Part shown: positions 1 to 8,644 of the stretch, in pieces
How positions within the stretch are numbered: position 1 is the first letter of the stretch
Layout of the letters: every line of letters begins with the position of its first letter
Program-made: the position numbers and the translations under genes
The notes under the pieces: generated by a model
Told to the model about the DNA's origin: nothing
Database searches by the model: none
Seen by the model: the letters and a program-made list of their open reading frames with translations, nothing else
Source of the DNA: RPQJ01 sp963754535
GTDB lineage: Bacteria > Pseudomonadota > Gammaproteobacteria > Steroidobacterales > Steroidobacteraceae
Length of the DNA: 64,000 bases
Direction: 5' to 3'
NCBI GenBank assembly: GCA_963754535.1
Contig: CAVWGG010000024.1
Coordinates: forward strand, 186,001 to 250,000

Positions 1-1
1 C

Positions 2-979
2 ATGGCGAGCGGCACGGTCGGGGCAAGTGCCAAGTGCACGCTGCAACTGGTTGACGAGTGGCCCGTCCGGCAGGTGCACGGGCATTTGATCGTGGATGGC
101 ACGATCAATGGCCAGCCGGTCGACGTGATGCTGGGCACCGGGTCGCAACGGACCGTCCTGTTGCGATCGGCAGCAGAGCGATTGCACCTGTACCGCCAAT
201 GGGCCGGCTATCCCATGCTCGGTATCGGCGGCGAGTCCCGCCTCGAGGCGAGCACCGTCAGCGACATGGCAGTCGGGCGGTTCGAGAGCCGAGGCTGGCG
301 GTTCCTGATTCCTATCGACCAGGACCTGGGCGACGGCTTCGACGTCGTCCTCGGTGACGATTTCTTTCGCGCATTCGACGTCGAGTTCGACCTTGCGCAC
401 AACGTCGTGCGGCTGTTCCAGCCGCAGGACTGCGACGGGGTCTCGCTGGCGTACTGGTCGCCTGCCGGCGCCACCGAGGCTGCAATCGAGCCGGTATTCC
501 ACCTCCGCCCGCAGATCATCTTTGCCGGCCTGCTCAACGGGCAGCCGCTGCGCGCGCTGCTCGATTCAGGAACCACGGTCTCGGTTCTCACCACGCGCGA
601 TGCGCTCGCGGCGGGCGTAACCACGCAGTCGCCGGGGGTCGTTACCTCGGGCGCCATAACCGGGTTCGGTGAAAACGGCGTCGACTCCTGGACCAGCACG
701 TTCGCGAGCTTCGCCGTCGGCGACGAGACGATCACGAAGCCAAGGATTCGCTTTGCCGACATCTACGCGAATGCGACGTACAAGCTGACGGGAAGCCGCG
801 TGCCACACAAGTTCGATTCGCAACAACCGATGCTGCTCGGCGTCGACTTCCTCCGTGCGCATCGGGTACTGGTGTCGCACAGCCAGCGCAAGGTCTATCT
901 CACTTACATCGGCGGCCCGGTGTTCGACGCGACCGGCCTGACGCCCGCCTCCTCGATCTGGCTCGCGCCCATCAGTTAG
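2..979 (+). CDS. Retropepsin-like aspartyl protease family protein, possibly 5'-truncated by the window edge
   Basis: Two tandem pepsin/retropepsin-like domains of about 140 residues each are visible. The second carries a clear active-site motif LLDSGTTVSVLT near residue 188. The equivalent site in the first reads VMLGTGSQRT near residue 42, so the catalytic Asp of the usual DTGS is Gly. A second conserved element, VVLGDDFFRAFDVEFD, closes domain 1, and MLLGVDFLRAHRVLV closes domain 2, as expected for the fold. The first ATG is at base 2, so the real start and any signal peptide may lie outside the window. It could be a one-active-site dimeric protease or a non-catalytic relative. Fold assignment is fairly sure; activity and substrate are unknown. 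Confidence 0.7.
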   Translation: MASGTVGASAKCTLQLVDEWPVRQVHGHLIVDGTINGQPVDVMLGTGSQRTVLLRSAAERLHLYRQWAGYPMLGIGGESRLEASTVSDMAVGRFESRGWRFLIPIDQDLGDGFDVVLGDDFFRAFDVEFDLAHNVVRLFQPQDCDGVSLAYWSPAGATEAAIEPVFHLRPQIIFAGLLNGQPLRALLDSGTTVSVLTTRDALAAGVTTQSPGVVTSGAITGFGENGVDSWTSTFASFAVGDETITKPRIRFADIYANATYKLTGSRVPHKFDSQQPMLLGVDFLRAHRVLVSHSQRKVYLTYIGGPVFDATGLTPASSIWLAPIS

Positions 980-1009
980 CGCCAGTAGCTCCCCGCGTGG
1001 CGAGCGCGA

Positions 1010-2749
1010 TCAGCCGCTCAGCCGCCGCCACAGCGCGCGTCCGATGAGTCGCGTCTTGGTGCCGAAGTCGAAGCGCTCGAGGTTCGTCTTGACGATGCCC
1101 TCGGTGAACCGGGTCCGCTTCGAGTAGTCCACGATCACGTCCACGAGCACGGGCCTGCGATCGCGGGCAGCAGACCCGAGCGCGTCGCGGATCACGCCAT
1201 CGATGTCACTGTCACTGGCGATGCGCAGGAATTTCGCGCCTGTCGCCTGGGCAACGCCGGCGATGTCGAGCGGACCGAGCACGGTGCAGGTCTTGCGGTT
1301 GTAGGGAATTTCCTGCGCCTGCGCGATCTGCGCGAGTTCGCCATCGTTGAACACGAACACGACGAGCCCGAGTTCCTGTGCCGTCGCGGTCGCCAGTTCC
1401 ATCGCGGTCATGCGGAAGGCGCCGTCACCGACGATACCGACGACGGGCAGGTCCGGTCGCGCGAGCTTGGCGCCGATGGTCGCCGGCACGCAGTAACCCA
1501 TGCAGTTGAAGTCGGTCGGCGAGATCAACCCGCGCGAACGGTGGATCGGCATCAGCTCGGCCGCCAGGAACGTGTGGTTGCCGTCGTCGAGCACGACGGT
1601 GGCATCGTCCGGCAGCTGCCGGCGCAGGCTGGCGAAGAATCGTGCCGGGCTCACGCGGCCCTTCGTATCGTGGCGCAGCCACTCCTCGCGGTACGCCGAC
1701 TTCTGCTCCCGGATCGTGCCCTCGACCTGTGTTCGGCGCGCCGCGGCAACGGGCACCTCACCGAGGGCCTGCAGCAACGACTGCAGCACTGCCTTCGCAT
1801 CGCCTTCGAGCGCGACCGCCGCGGGGTAGTTGGCACTGAAGACAGCGGGATTGATGTCGACGTGGACCAGGCCGGCCGGCGGCGTCCAGCCATAGCTGCC
1901 CGTTGCGATTTCACCGAAGCGCGTGCCGACGGCCAGCATGCAGTCGGTCCCGGCAAATGATATTTCGACCGCAGGCACGGCCGCGCGACCGAGGCAGAAA
2001 CCTGCGTGCAGCGGGTGGTTCGCGGCAAACGCACTCACCCCCTGCAGCGTGGTTGCAACCGGCGCACCCAGTCGCTCCGCGATCGCCGTGATTTCAGCCG
2101 TGGCGTCGACGGCGCCCCAGCCGACGAATAGCGTGGGCGACCTGGCGTTGCGCAACAATTCGGCGGCCGCGGCCACCTGCCCGGTCGTGCAGCGGACAGG
2201 AGCCGCCTCCTGCACCGGTGCGGCAATGGCAGGACCTTCGTCGCCCGTGAGCAACTGCAGGTGCACGGGAATCTCGACGAACACCGGCCCGGGTTCGCCG
2301 CTGGTGGCCACTCGCACCGCCTCGTATATCGTGGGAATGACGTCCGCATGCTTTTCGACCAGCCAGGTGCCCTTGGTGATGGGCTTGAGCAGGGCGTGCT
2401 GGTCCATGTCGTGCAGCTGGTACTTGCGTCCCGTGTCGCGACGTACGCCACCCGCAATCACCAGCAGCGGAATGCCATCGAGAAATGCTTCACCGATCCC
2501 GCTCGCAGCGTGCGTGACTCCCGCCGCCGGCACGATGACCAGCGTGCCGAGGCTCGTGCCACTGCGGCTCACCGCGTCGGCCATGAACGCGCCCGCGCCC
2601 TCGTGCGTCACCAGCACCGGTGTGATCGAGTCGGACCTGGCGAGTTCATCGTAGATTTCGGTGTTGTGGACGCCGGGGATGCCGAACGTGTACTTCACGC
2701 CGACGTTCTCGAGGGCTTCGCGAAGCATCGAAGCTGCTGTGCGGCTCAT
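1010..2749 (-). CDS. Thiamine-pyrophosphate-dependent enzyme (acetolactate synthase/benzoylformate decarboxylase superfamily)
   Basis: A 579-residue, three-domain TPP enzyme of normal family length. The N-terminal pyrimidine-binding domain has the catalytic glutamate in VTHEGAGAFMADA (Glu50). A central domain follows at about residues 190-330. The C-terminal pyrophosphate domain has the Mg/TPP motif starting at GDGAF (residues 441-443) and ending at FNDGE about 25 residues later. Family members form or break C-C bonds next to a 2-oxo acid carbonyl. This one lacks a neighbouring small regulatory subunit (ilvN), which argues against biosynthetic acetolactate synthase and for a catabolic 2-oxo-acid decarboxylase or synthase. 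It is divergent from the flavoprotein at 2925. Substrate unknown. Confidence 0.85.
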   Translation of the reverse strand: MSRTAASMLREALENVGVKYTFGIPGVHNTEIYDELARSDSITPVLVTHEGAGAFMADAVSRSGTSLGTLVIVPAAGVTHAASGIGEAFLDGIPLLVIAGGVRRDTGRKYQLHDMDQHALLKPITKGTWLVEKHADVIPTIYEAVRVATSGEPGPVFVEIPVHLQLLTGDEGPAIAAPVQEAAPVRCTTGQVAAAAELLRNARSPTLFVGWGAVDATAEITAIAERLGAPVATTLQGVSAFAANHPLHAGFCLGRAAVPAVEISFAGTDCMLAVGTRFGEIATGSYGWTPPAGLVHVDINPAVFSANYPAAVALEGDAKAVLQSLLQALGEVPVAAARRTQVEGTIREQKSAYREEWLRHDTKGRVSPARFFASLRRQLPDDATVVLDDGNHTFLAAELMPIHRSRGLISPTDFNCMGYCVPATIGAKLARPDLPVVGIVGDGAFRMTAMELATATAQELGLVVFVFNDGELAQIAQAQEIPYNRKTCTVLGPLDIAGVAQATGAKFLRIASDSDIDGVIRDALGSAARDRRPVLVDVIVDYSKRTRFTEGIVKTNLERFDFGTKTRLIGRALWRRLSG

Positions 2750-2924
2750 GGCAGGCCTGCCTTGTGTGTGCTGTGCGGCCGGAAGTTCTGCGCGAATTGT
2801 AGGCCTGCCTCACCGAAGCGACCATCGGCCTTGACCCTGCCCCCCGCGGACACCATTCTCGATTGCCTGGGAGGCGCTGCAACGGCGCAGCTCACTGGAC
2901 GCAGCGCTCGAGGAGACCCGGACA

Positions 2925-3932
2925 ATGGATGACGTGCGGTTTGCGGTGATCGGCGCCGGCATGGCGGGGTTGGCCTGCGCCCACGAGCTCGCGCGGGCCG
3001 ATGCCAAGGTCACGGTGTTCGAGCGATCGCGCGGCCTGGGCGGCCGACTGGCGACGCGTCGAATCGGACAACTCGCTTTCGATCACGGCGCGCAATTCGT
3101 CACTGCACGCAGCCGCCCCTTCGGTCATTACGCGGGAACCGCGTTGCGAGCCGGCGTGCTCGATGCCTGGCGTCCGCGCATCATGGAGGACAGCCGCGCG
3201 TGGCCCGAGCCGATCGAAGACTGGTGGATCGGCCAGCCAGGCATGAGCGCACTCGTACGACCGCTCGCGCGCAACATCGACATCCAGGGCGGCATCGCCG
3301 TCCACGAACTCATTCCGAGCCAGCGCGGCTGGGAGCTGCAGACCGACTCCGGCCGGCAGAACGTGACTTTTCGCGCCGTGGCGGTCGCCGTGCCGGCGCC
3401 GCAGGCGCATTCGCTGCTGGGTCCGCATGGCCGCTCGTTCCAGCACATCGCCGACGTGCGGATGGCGCCGTGCTGGACCGGCATGTTCGCTTTCGATCCG
3501 CCGATCGATGTCGGCGCGGATGCGCGGCGCTGGACCAAAGGCCCGATCGTCTGGGCGGCCAGCAATTCGAGCAAGTCGGAACGACCGCGCGCACCGCAAT
3601 GCTGGGTGGTGCACGCCTCGTCCGGATGGTCGCGCGAGCACATCGATCTCGACGCGACGGAGGCCGCGCGCCTGTTGCTGCAGGCGTTTCAGGACAGCAT
3701 CGGCCACAAGCTGCCCGCGCCCATGCATCAGGACGCGCATCGCTGGCGTCACGCACTGGTGGAGCAGCCGCTCGGCCTGTCGTGCATCGTCGATGAAGAA
3801 ATGAATGCGGGCGCCTGCGGCGACTGGTGCATCGCGCCGCGCGTCGAGGCCGCCTTCGAGAGCGGCCGCAGCCTCGCTCACTCGCTCCTGTCGATGGTCG
3901 GGCTGGCGGCACGCATGGTGGCCCGTCCCTGA
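2925..3932 (+). CDS. Renalase-like FAD/NAD(P)-dependent oxidoreductase
   Basis: The protein opens with a Rossmann dinucleotide motif, VIGAGMAGLACAHELARA (glycines 10, 12, 15), followed by FERSRGLGGRLATRR, the signature seen in renalase-type and bacterial amine-oxidase-like flavoproteins. Length (335 aa) matches that family. The C-terminal end, GDWCIAPRVEAAFESGRSLA, is the usual second FAD-contact segment. The ATG has GAGGAG about 10 bases upstream. Members oxidise dihydropyridine forms of NAD(P)H or small amines; the substrate here cannot be read from sequence. Its last 55 bases overlap the convergent membrane gene at 3878-4891. Confidence 0.8.
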   Translation: MDDVRFAVIGAGMAGLACAHELARADAKVTVFERSRGLGGRLATRRIGQLAFDHGAQFVTARSRPFGHYAGTALRAGVLDAWRPRIMEDSRAWPEPIEDWWIGQPGMSALVRPLARNIDIQGGIAVHELIPSQRGWELQTDSGRQNVTFRAVAVAVPAPQAHSLLGPHGRSFQHIADVRMAPCWTGMFAFDPPIDVGADARRWTKGPIVWAASNSSKSERPRAPQCWVVHASSGWSREHIDLDATEAARLLLQAFQDSIGHKLPAPMHQDAHRWRHALVEQPLGLSCIVDEEMNAGACGDWCIAPRVEAAFESGRSLAHSLLSMVGLAARMVARP

Positions 3933-4891
3933 CGGCCGAACAGGCGCAGCAGCACGCCGTCGCGCGAGAACCCCTCGAACATTCCCCACAGCGCCAGCGC
4001 GAACAGCACCGGAATGAATTCGTAAATCGCGCGGTACATGAGCACGGCTGCGAGGAGTTGCTCCGGCGGCACGTCGGGCAGCAGCAGCAGCAGCATCGAC
4101 TCGAGCACGCCGAGTCCGGCCGGCACGTGGCTCAGCACACCCGCCAGCACGCTGGCGAGGTACGCGCCGAGGAAGGCCATGTACGTAAGCCCCACCGATT
4201 CCGGCAGCAGCAGGTACAGGACCGACGACACGAGGAAGATGTCCGCCAGCCCGACTACCAGTTGCAGCGCCGACATCGCGGGGGTCGGCAGGTTCACCGA
4301 CCAGCCGCCGAGCTTGATCGGCTTTTTGCGCAGGACGATCACCAGGACGTACCCCGCGTCCTTGCACAGGCCGATGAGGCCAAGCAGGTGCAACCATTCG
4401 CTCGACACGCGGAACATCGGTTCCAGCATGTCGGACGCGAACACGAGCGAAACGTCGAGCAACAGGCCGAACCCCAACGCATAGGGCATGTTGGCGAGCA
4501 GGACGGTCGCGCCGACTTCCGTCGCCGAGAAACCGGCAGGCGTATACATGCGATAACGCAGCGCGCCACCGCTCAGCATCGCCTGGCCCACCGCGTGCCC
4601 GAGCGGAAACGCGATGAACGCCGTGATCATGGGTTTGGCGCGCCCGATGCAATGCTTCACGTAGCGCACGACGGCCACTTCGTAGCAGGCGAGCACGGTG
4701 AAGGCTGCCGCAGAACAGAGGCCTGCGAGCGCCAGCTTCGACGCCGGCATCCCTCGCATCTGCGCGAGCACGTCAGCGAAACTGATCCGCTGGAACGTGC
4801 GCCACAGGACCCAACCCGCAAGCACTGCGAGCAGCACGCTCACGAGCACACCGGCGTAGGTCTTCAGGCGGTTGCGGCGAGGATCGGACAT
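3878..4891 (-). CDS. UPF0104/lysylphosphatidylglycerol-synthase transmembrane-domain family membrane protein
   Basis: A 337-residue polytopic inner-membrane protein with about eight hydrophobic segments and no soluble domain. The sequence around FPLGHAVGQAMLSGGALRYR and the later VLSHVPAGLGVLESMLL are characteristic of the UPF0104/MprF-N family (PF03706), whose members flip or synthesise modified lipids. No aminoacyl-transferase domain is attached, so it resembles the flippase half only. The gene is convergent with, and overlaps, the flavoprotein gene. A Fur-like site lies about 53 bases before its start. The lipid substrate is unknown. Confidence 0.75.
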   Translation of the reverse strand: MSDPRRNRLKTYAGVLVSVLLAVLAGWVLWRTFQRISFADVLAQMRGMPASKLALAGLCSAAAFTVLACYEVAVVRYVKHCIGRAKPMITAFIAFPLGHAVGQAMLSGGALRYRMYTPAGFSATEVGATVLLANMPYALGFGLLLDVSLVFASDMLEPMFRVSSEWLHLLGLIGLCKDAGYVLVIVLRKKPIKLGGWSVNLPTPAMSALQLVVGLADIFLVSSVLYLLLPESVGLTYMAFLGAYLASVLAGVLSHVPAGLGVLESMLLLLLPDVPPEQLLAAVLMYRAIYEFIPVLFALALWGMFEGFSRDGVLLRLFGRQGRATMRAASPTIDRSE

Positions 4892-4943
4892 CAGGGCTCT
4901 CGAGGCTCGACGGCAGTGGCAGAGCCCATGAGACAGTCATTCA

Positions 4944-4962
4944 ATTGCGAGTGATTCTCAAT
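4944..4962. promoter_or_regulatory. Candidate Fur box
   Basis: The 19-mer ATTGCGAGTGATTCTCAAT, read as its complement, matches an extended Fur consensus (AATGAGAATCATTCTCATT) at 15 of 19 positions and is a partial dyad. It sits in the 203-bp divergent gap between the UPF0104 gene and the HiPIP gene, close enough to act on the former and about 130 bp from the latter. Matched by eye only. Confidence 0.4.
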
Positions 4963-5094
4963 ACTGTTTGCAACCATTGATCAGTGTAGGACGAAACCTC
5001 CGGCTTGATGCGCGGTCGAATGCACAGGCACGATTCAGGCTGCGTAGAATTCATCCGGTTGGTCGATTGTCCCCTCTCGAGGAGAAGTATCCAA

Positions 5095-5430
5095 ATGTCC
5101 GAACAGAAGTTTCCGCGTCGCACGCTGCTGAAGGGTGCGCTCCTGGGCGTAGCGGCCGTGCCGGTGTCCGCGCTGCTGAGCCGCACCGCGACTGCAGCGG
5201 GCGCGAAGGTCGATCCGAACGAGCCGCAGGCGAAGTCGCTTGGCTACGTTGCAGATGCGACCAAGGTCGACGCCAAGGCCAACCCTAACTACAAGGCGGG
5301 CCAGATGTGCTCCAACTGCCTGCAGGCCCCGACGGCCAAGGCCGGCGACGCCGAAGTGGCATGCAACATCTTCGCCGGCCGCCCGGTCTCCGGTAAGGGC
5401 TGGTGCAAGGTGTACGTCAAGAAGCCGTAA
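5095..5430 (+). CDS. hip: High-potential iron-sulfur protein (HiPIP), Tat-exported
   Basis: A 111-residue precursor. PRRTLLKGALLG at residues 7-18 is a twin-arginine signal with a hydrophobic stretch and an Ala-rich cleavage site near residue 35. The mature part has the HiPIP motif: DPNEPQAKSLGYVADATKVD leading to cysteines 72, 75, 90 and 104, spaced as CxxC-x14-C-x13-C, which bind one [4Fe-4S] cluster. HiPIPs carry single electrons in the periplasm between the bc1 complex and terminal oxidases or reaction centres. The ATG at 5095 is preferred over an in-frame one 90 bases upstream because GAGGAGAAG lies 7 bases before it and the Tat motif is then N-terminal. It is monocistronic and ends at a strong terminator. 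Confidence 0.93.
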   Translation: MSEQKFPRRTLLKGALLGVAAVPVSALLSRTATAAGAKVDPNEPQAKSLGYVADATKVDAKANPNYKAGQMCSNCLQAPTAKAGDAEVACNIFAGRPVSGKGWCKVYVKKP

Positions 5431-5455
5431 TCCGCGCTTCAAAAACTCGAACAGC

Positions 5456-5491
5456 GGCGCGACCGGGCAACCGGCCGCGCCGTTTCTTTTT
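5456..5491 (+). terminator. Intrinsic terminator after HiPIP
   Basis: GGCGCG (5456-5461) pairs with CGCGCC (5476-5481). Inside this CCGG pairs with CCGG around a GCAA tetraloop, with one A/C mismatch. The T-rich tract GTTTCTTTTT follows directly. This is the best-formed rho-independent terminator in the window. Confidence 0.85.
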
Positions 5492-5615
5492 CAGCGTCAC
5501 GGTTTGCCGCAACGCCAACCTCCCCGCCCGCCCCTTGAAACGACGCGCGGGGCTCACATCTATGGCGGCACGTAGGGATTGCAGTGGGCGATCCCCGGGC
5601 AGGAGAAAGCCAACC

Positions 5616-6059
5616 ATGCGTGTCATCAAGTGGGAACCGTTCCGTGACGTCGACGACATCTTCGACCGCTTCTTTGCCGAATCGATGCGGCGCTGGCCGC
5701 GCCAGGACGTGGCGACGCAGCCACCCCGCGAGTGGGCGCCCGCGGCCGACGTGAGCGAGACGGACGGCGAATACCTGATCAAGGCCGAATTGCCGGAAGT
5801 CCGCAAGGAAGACGTCAGCATCACCGTGCAGGACGGCGTGCTCACGCTTGCCGGTGAGCGCAAGCAGGAGAAAGTCGAGGAGCAGGAGAAGGTCCATCGC
5901 ATCGAACGCTTCTACGGCTCGTTCGCGCGCCGCTTCGCGCTGCCGGAGAACGCCGACGAGCAGGGCATCCGCGCCGAGAGCCGCGACGGGGTGATCGTGA
6001 TCCACATCCCGAAGCAGCGCATCGTCGAGCCGCAGCCACGGCAGATCCAGATCCAGTAA
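5616..6059 (+). CDS. Hsp20/alpha-crystallin family small heat shock protein
   Basis: A 147-residue cytoplasmic holdase chaperone. The alpha-crystallin domain spans roughly residues 40-135: PAADVSETDGEYLIKAELPE starts it, DVSITVQDGVLTLAGERK is the central strand set, and RFALPENADEQGIRAESRDG the late part, followed by the C-terminal IxI-like IHIPKQR. The N-terminal arm MRVIKWEPFRDVDDIFDRFF is typical of the bacterial class A family. The ATG at 5616 follows AGGAGA by 9 bases. Longer in-frame extensions upstream would run through the HiPIP terminator and are rejected. No heat-shock sigma promoter could be recognised confidently. Confidence 0.93.
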   Translation: MRVIKWEPFRDVDDIFDRFFAESMRRWPRQDVATQPPREWAPAADVSETDGEYLIKAELPEVRKEDVSITVQDGVLTLAGERKQEKVEEQEKVHRIERFYGSFARRFALPENADEQGIRAESRDGVIVIHIPKQRIVEPQPRQIQIQ

Positions 6060-6081
6060 GCGGTCCCGGCCCGCGGAGCAC

Positions 6082-6109
6082 GGGGAGGTCGTCGCAAGGC
6101 GCCCTCCCC
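6082..6109 (+). terminator. Possible weak terminator after Hsp20
   Basis: GGGGAGG (6082-6088) can pair with CCTCCCC (6103-6109) across a 14-base loop and is followed by only three T. The stem is perfect but the U-tract is poor, so termination here is uncertain. Confidence 0.35.
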
Positions 6110-6202
6110 TTTGCGGGCTCGCACCGTCGCGCGAACAGCCAGCCTCACGCCGTATAATCCGGCCGCTTCGACTTTTCAGTCCGACGACAAGGTGGCGCGA
6201 CG

Positions 6203-6697
6203 ATGACCACACCCTCCCTGACCAAGGGCACGGCGGACCTGTGCGACAACCATGGCGATCGCGTGCAGGTGTGCGAGCCGGTTTTCCAGATGTTCGGCGG
6301 ACGCCGGGCGTTTCACGGGCCGATCAGCACCATCCGCTGCTTCGAGGACAACTCGCGCGTCAAGGAAGCCGTCGAAAGTCCAGGCGAAGGTCGCGTGCTG
6401 GTCGTCGATGGCGGCGGCTCGCGCCGTCGTGCATTGCTCGGCGACAACCTCGGGCGGGCGGCGGTCAACAACGGCTGGGCCGGCGTGATCATCCACGGCT
6501 GCATCCGCGATTCCGCCGAACTCGGCCGCATGGACCTGGGGCTCAGGGCGCTGGGCACGATGCCGCTGCGCAGCGACAAGCGCGGTGAAGGCGAGCGCGA
6601 CGTTCCCGTGCGGTTTGCGGGCGTGACGTTCCGGCCCGGCGAATTCGTCTATGTCGATGAGGACGGCATCATCGTTTCGGCCACCAGCCTGACGTAA
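6203..6697 (+). CDS. rraA: Ribonuclease E activity regulator RraA
   Basis: A 164-residue RraA-like protein. RraA trimers bind RNase E and slow mRNA turnover; relatives are class II aldolases. The signature TKGTADLCDNHGDRVQV opens the protein, VDGGGSRRRALLGDNLGRAA lies in the middle, and GVIIHGCIRDSAELGRMDLG carries the conserved Arg/Asp pair. Length matches the E. coli protein. The next gene downstream is yggX, separated by a G/C-rich repeat. Cofactor-independent aldolase activity cannot be excluded. Confidence 0.93.
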   Translation: MTTPSLTKGTADLCDNHGDRVQVCEPVFQMFGGRRAFHGPISTIRCFEDNSRVKEAVESPGEGRVLVVDGGGSRRRALLGDNLGRAAVNNGWAGVIIHGCIRDSAELGRMDLGLRALGTMPLRSDKRGEGERDVPVRFAGVTFRPGEFVYVDEDGIIVSATSLT

Positions 6698-6724
6698 TCC
6701 GGTTCCGACTCCAGGTGCGCTGCA

Positions 6725-6766
6725 CCCTCCGACTATCCCCTAACCCCCAACCCCTATCCCCTACCC
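6725..6766 (-). repeat. G-rich repeat copy 1, abutting the yggX start codon
   Basis: On the minus strand this reads as a series of G-runs (GGG, GGGG, GGGG, GGGGG, GGGG) separated by TA, ATA, TT and TTA, ending in a segment matching TCGGAGG. Four or more G-runs make it a G-quadruplex candidate on the template strand of yggX. It matches copies 2 and 3 except for an extra GGGGA block. It ends at the base before the yggX ATG, so no Shine-Dalgarno sequence is present. Confidence 0.85.
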
Positions 6767-7033
6767 ATGCCACGCACCGTCTACTGCCAGTACCTCAAGC
6801 GCGAAGCCGACGGCCTCGATCGGGTTCCTTACCCGGGCGACCTGGGCAAGCGGATCTACGAAAACATCTCGGCCGAAGCGTGGCGCGCGTGGGTCGGTCA
6901 CCAGACCATGCTGATCAACGAGTACCGCCTCTCGACGATCGAGCCGAAGGCGCGCAAGTTCCTCGCCGAGGAAATGGAGAAGTTCCTGTTCGGCGGCGGC
7001 AGCGCGAAGCCGGCGGAATACAGGCCTGAATAG
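6767..7033 (+). CDS. yggX: Fe(II)-trafficking/oxidative damage protection protein YggX
   Basis: An 88-residue cytoplasmic protein with the family N-terminus RTVYCQYLKREADG (conserved Cys7), YPGDLGKRIYENISAEAW, and QTMLINEYRL. YggX protects Fe-S enzymes from oxidative damage and probably handles labile iron. Length and sequence are normal. In many gammaproteobacteria it sits directly behind mutY. Here mutY is nearby on the opposite strand and the two transcription units converge. The start codon is preceded only by the C-rich mRNA form of the repeat, and the TAG stop is itself the first three bases of repeat copy 2. Confidence 0.95.
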   Translation: MPRTVYCQYLKREADGLDRVPYPGDLGKRIYENISAEAWRAWVGHQTMLINEYRLSTIEPKARKFLAEEMEKFLFGGGSAKPAEYRPE

Positions 7034-7063
7034 GGGATAGGGGTTGGGGGTTAGTCGGAGGCG
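7031..7063 (+). repeat. G-rich repeat copy 2 (left arm of inverted pair)
   Basis: Begins TAGGGGATAGGGGTTGGGGG and continues to GGAGGCG. These 33 bases are exactly complementary to 7148-7180. Similarity between the arms continues inward with two mismatches to about 7075 and 7136. It supplies the yggX stop codon. Confidence 0.9.
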
Positions 7064-7147
7064 CAGCGCAAGCCTGAAACCGTTAGGTCTGTAGACGCTG
7101 ATTACGGTTTACGCCGAGACTGTCTGACGAACGCGATGCTTTCGCTA

Positions 7148-7185
7148 CGCCTCCGACTAACCCCCAACCCCTATCCCCTACCCCC
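7148..7185 (-). repeat. G-rich repeat copy 3 (right arm of inverted pair)
   Basis: Minus-strand copy of the same element, extended outward by five more G. It therefore has four runs of four or more G on the minus strand. It encodes the last residues and the TAG stop of the DUF423 gene, so the RNA of that gene would carry the G-runs around its stop codon. With copy 2 it can form a stem of at least 33 bp around an 84-base interval between convergent genes, a possible bidirectional terminator or an exclusion/REP-like element. Confidence 0.9.
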
Positions 7186-7576
7186 TTTCCTGGCGTGCAA
7201 CGCGATCGCAAGCCACGCCAGCATGAAGCTGAATCCACCCACCGGCGCGACCATGCCGAACCAGCGCGGCGCGCCGAACGCCATCGCGTAGATCGAACCC
7301 GAGAAGAAGAAGATGCCGGCGCCGAATAACACCGCCGCGCGCGGCAGCCAGCGCGTGGCCGGCGTCACCAGCGCGATGACCCCCACGAGGATCAGCGCCA
7401 GCGCGTGCACCTGCTGATACAGGACTCCCGTCTGGTAGCTCGCCAGTTGCTTGAGCGTCAGCACCTGCTGCAGCGCATGCGCACCGAATGCGCCCAACAC
7501 GACACCGAGCAGCATCAGCACTGCCCCCGCACGGATGCAACTCAACGCGAAGTCGCGAATCGGGTTCGTCACAGGC

Positions 7577-7584
<8 letters not shown>
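7171..7584 (-). CDS. DUF423 family small membrane protein
   Basis: A 137-residue inner-membrane protein with four hydrophobic segments. AGAVLMLLGVVLGAFGAHAL near the N-terminus and the YQQVHALALILVG segment are the DUF423/YgdD signature. Function of the family is unknown. The start overlaps the end of mutY by 8 bases, so it is probably translated from the same message. Its last codons (KGGRG-stop) lie inside repeat copy 3, so the C-terminus may have been altered by the repeat. Confidence 0.9.

Positions 7585-8640
<1,056 letters not shown>

Positions 8641-8644
<4 letters not shown>

Noticed and set aside
2892..4652. Long antisense open frame (586 codons) across the flavoprotein and membrane genes
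   Set aside because: High GC makes long stop-free frames on the other strand common; no domain or RBS, and the sense frames have clear families.
6725..7185. CRISPR-like or telomere array reading of the G-rich repeats
   Set aside because: Only three copies in mixed orientation with unequal spacing, no spacers of uniform length and no cas genes.
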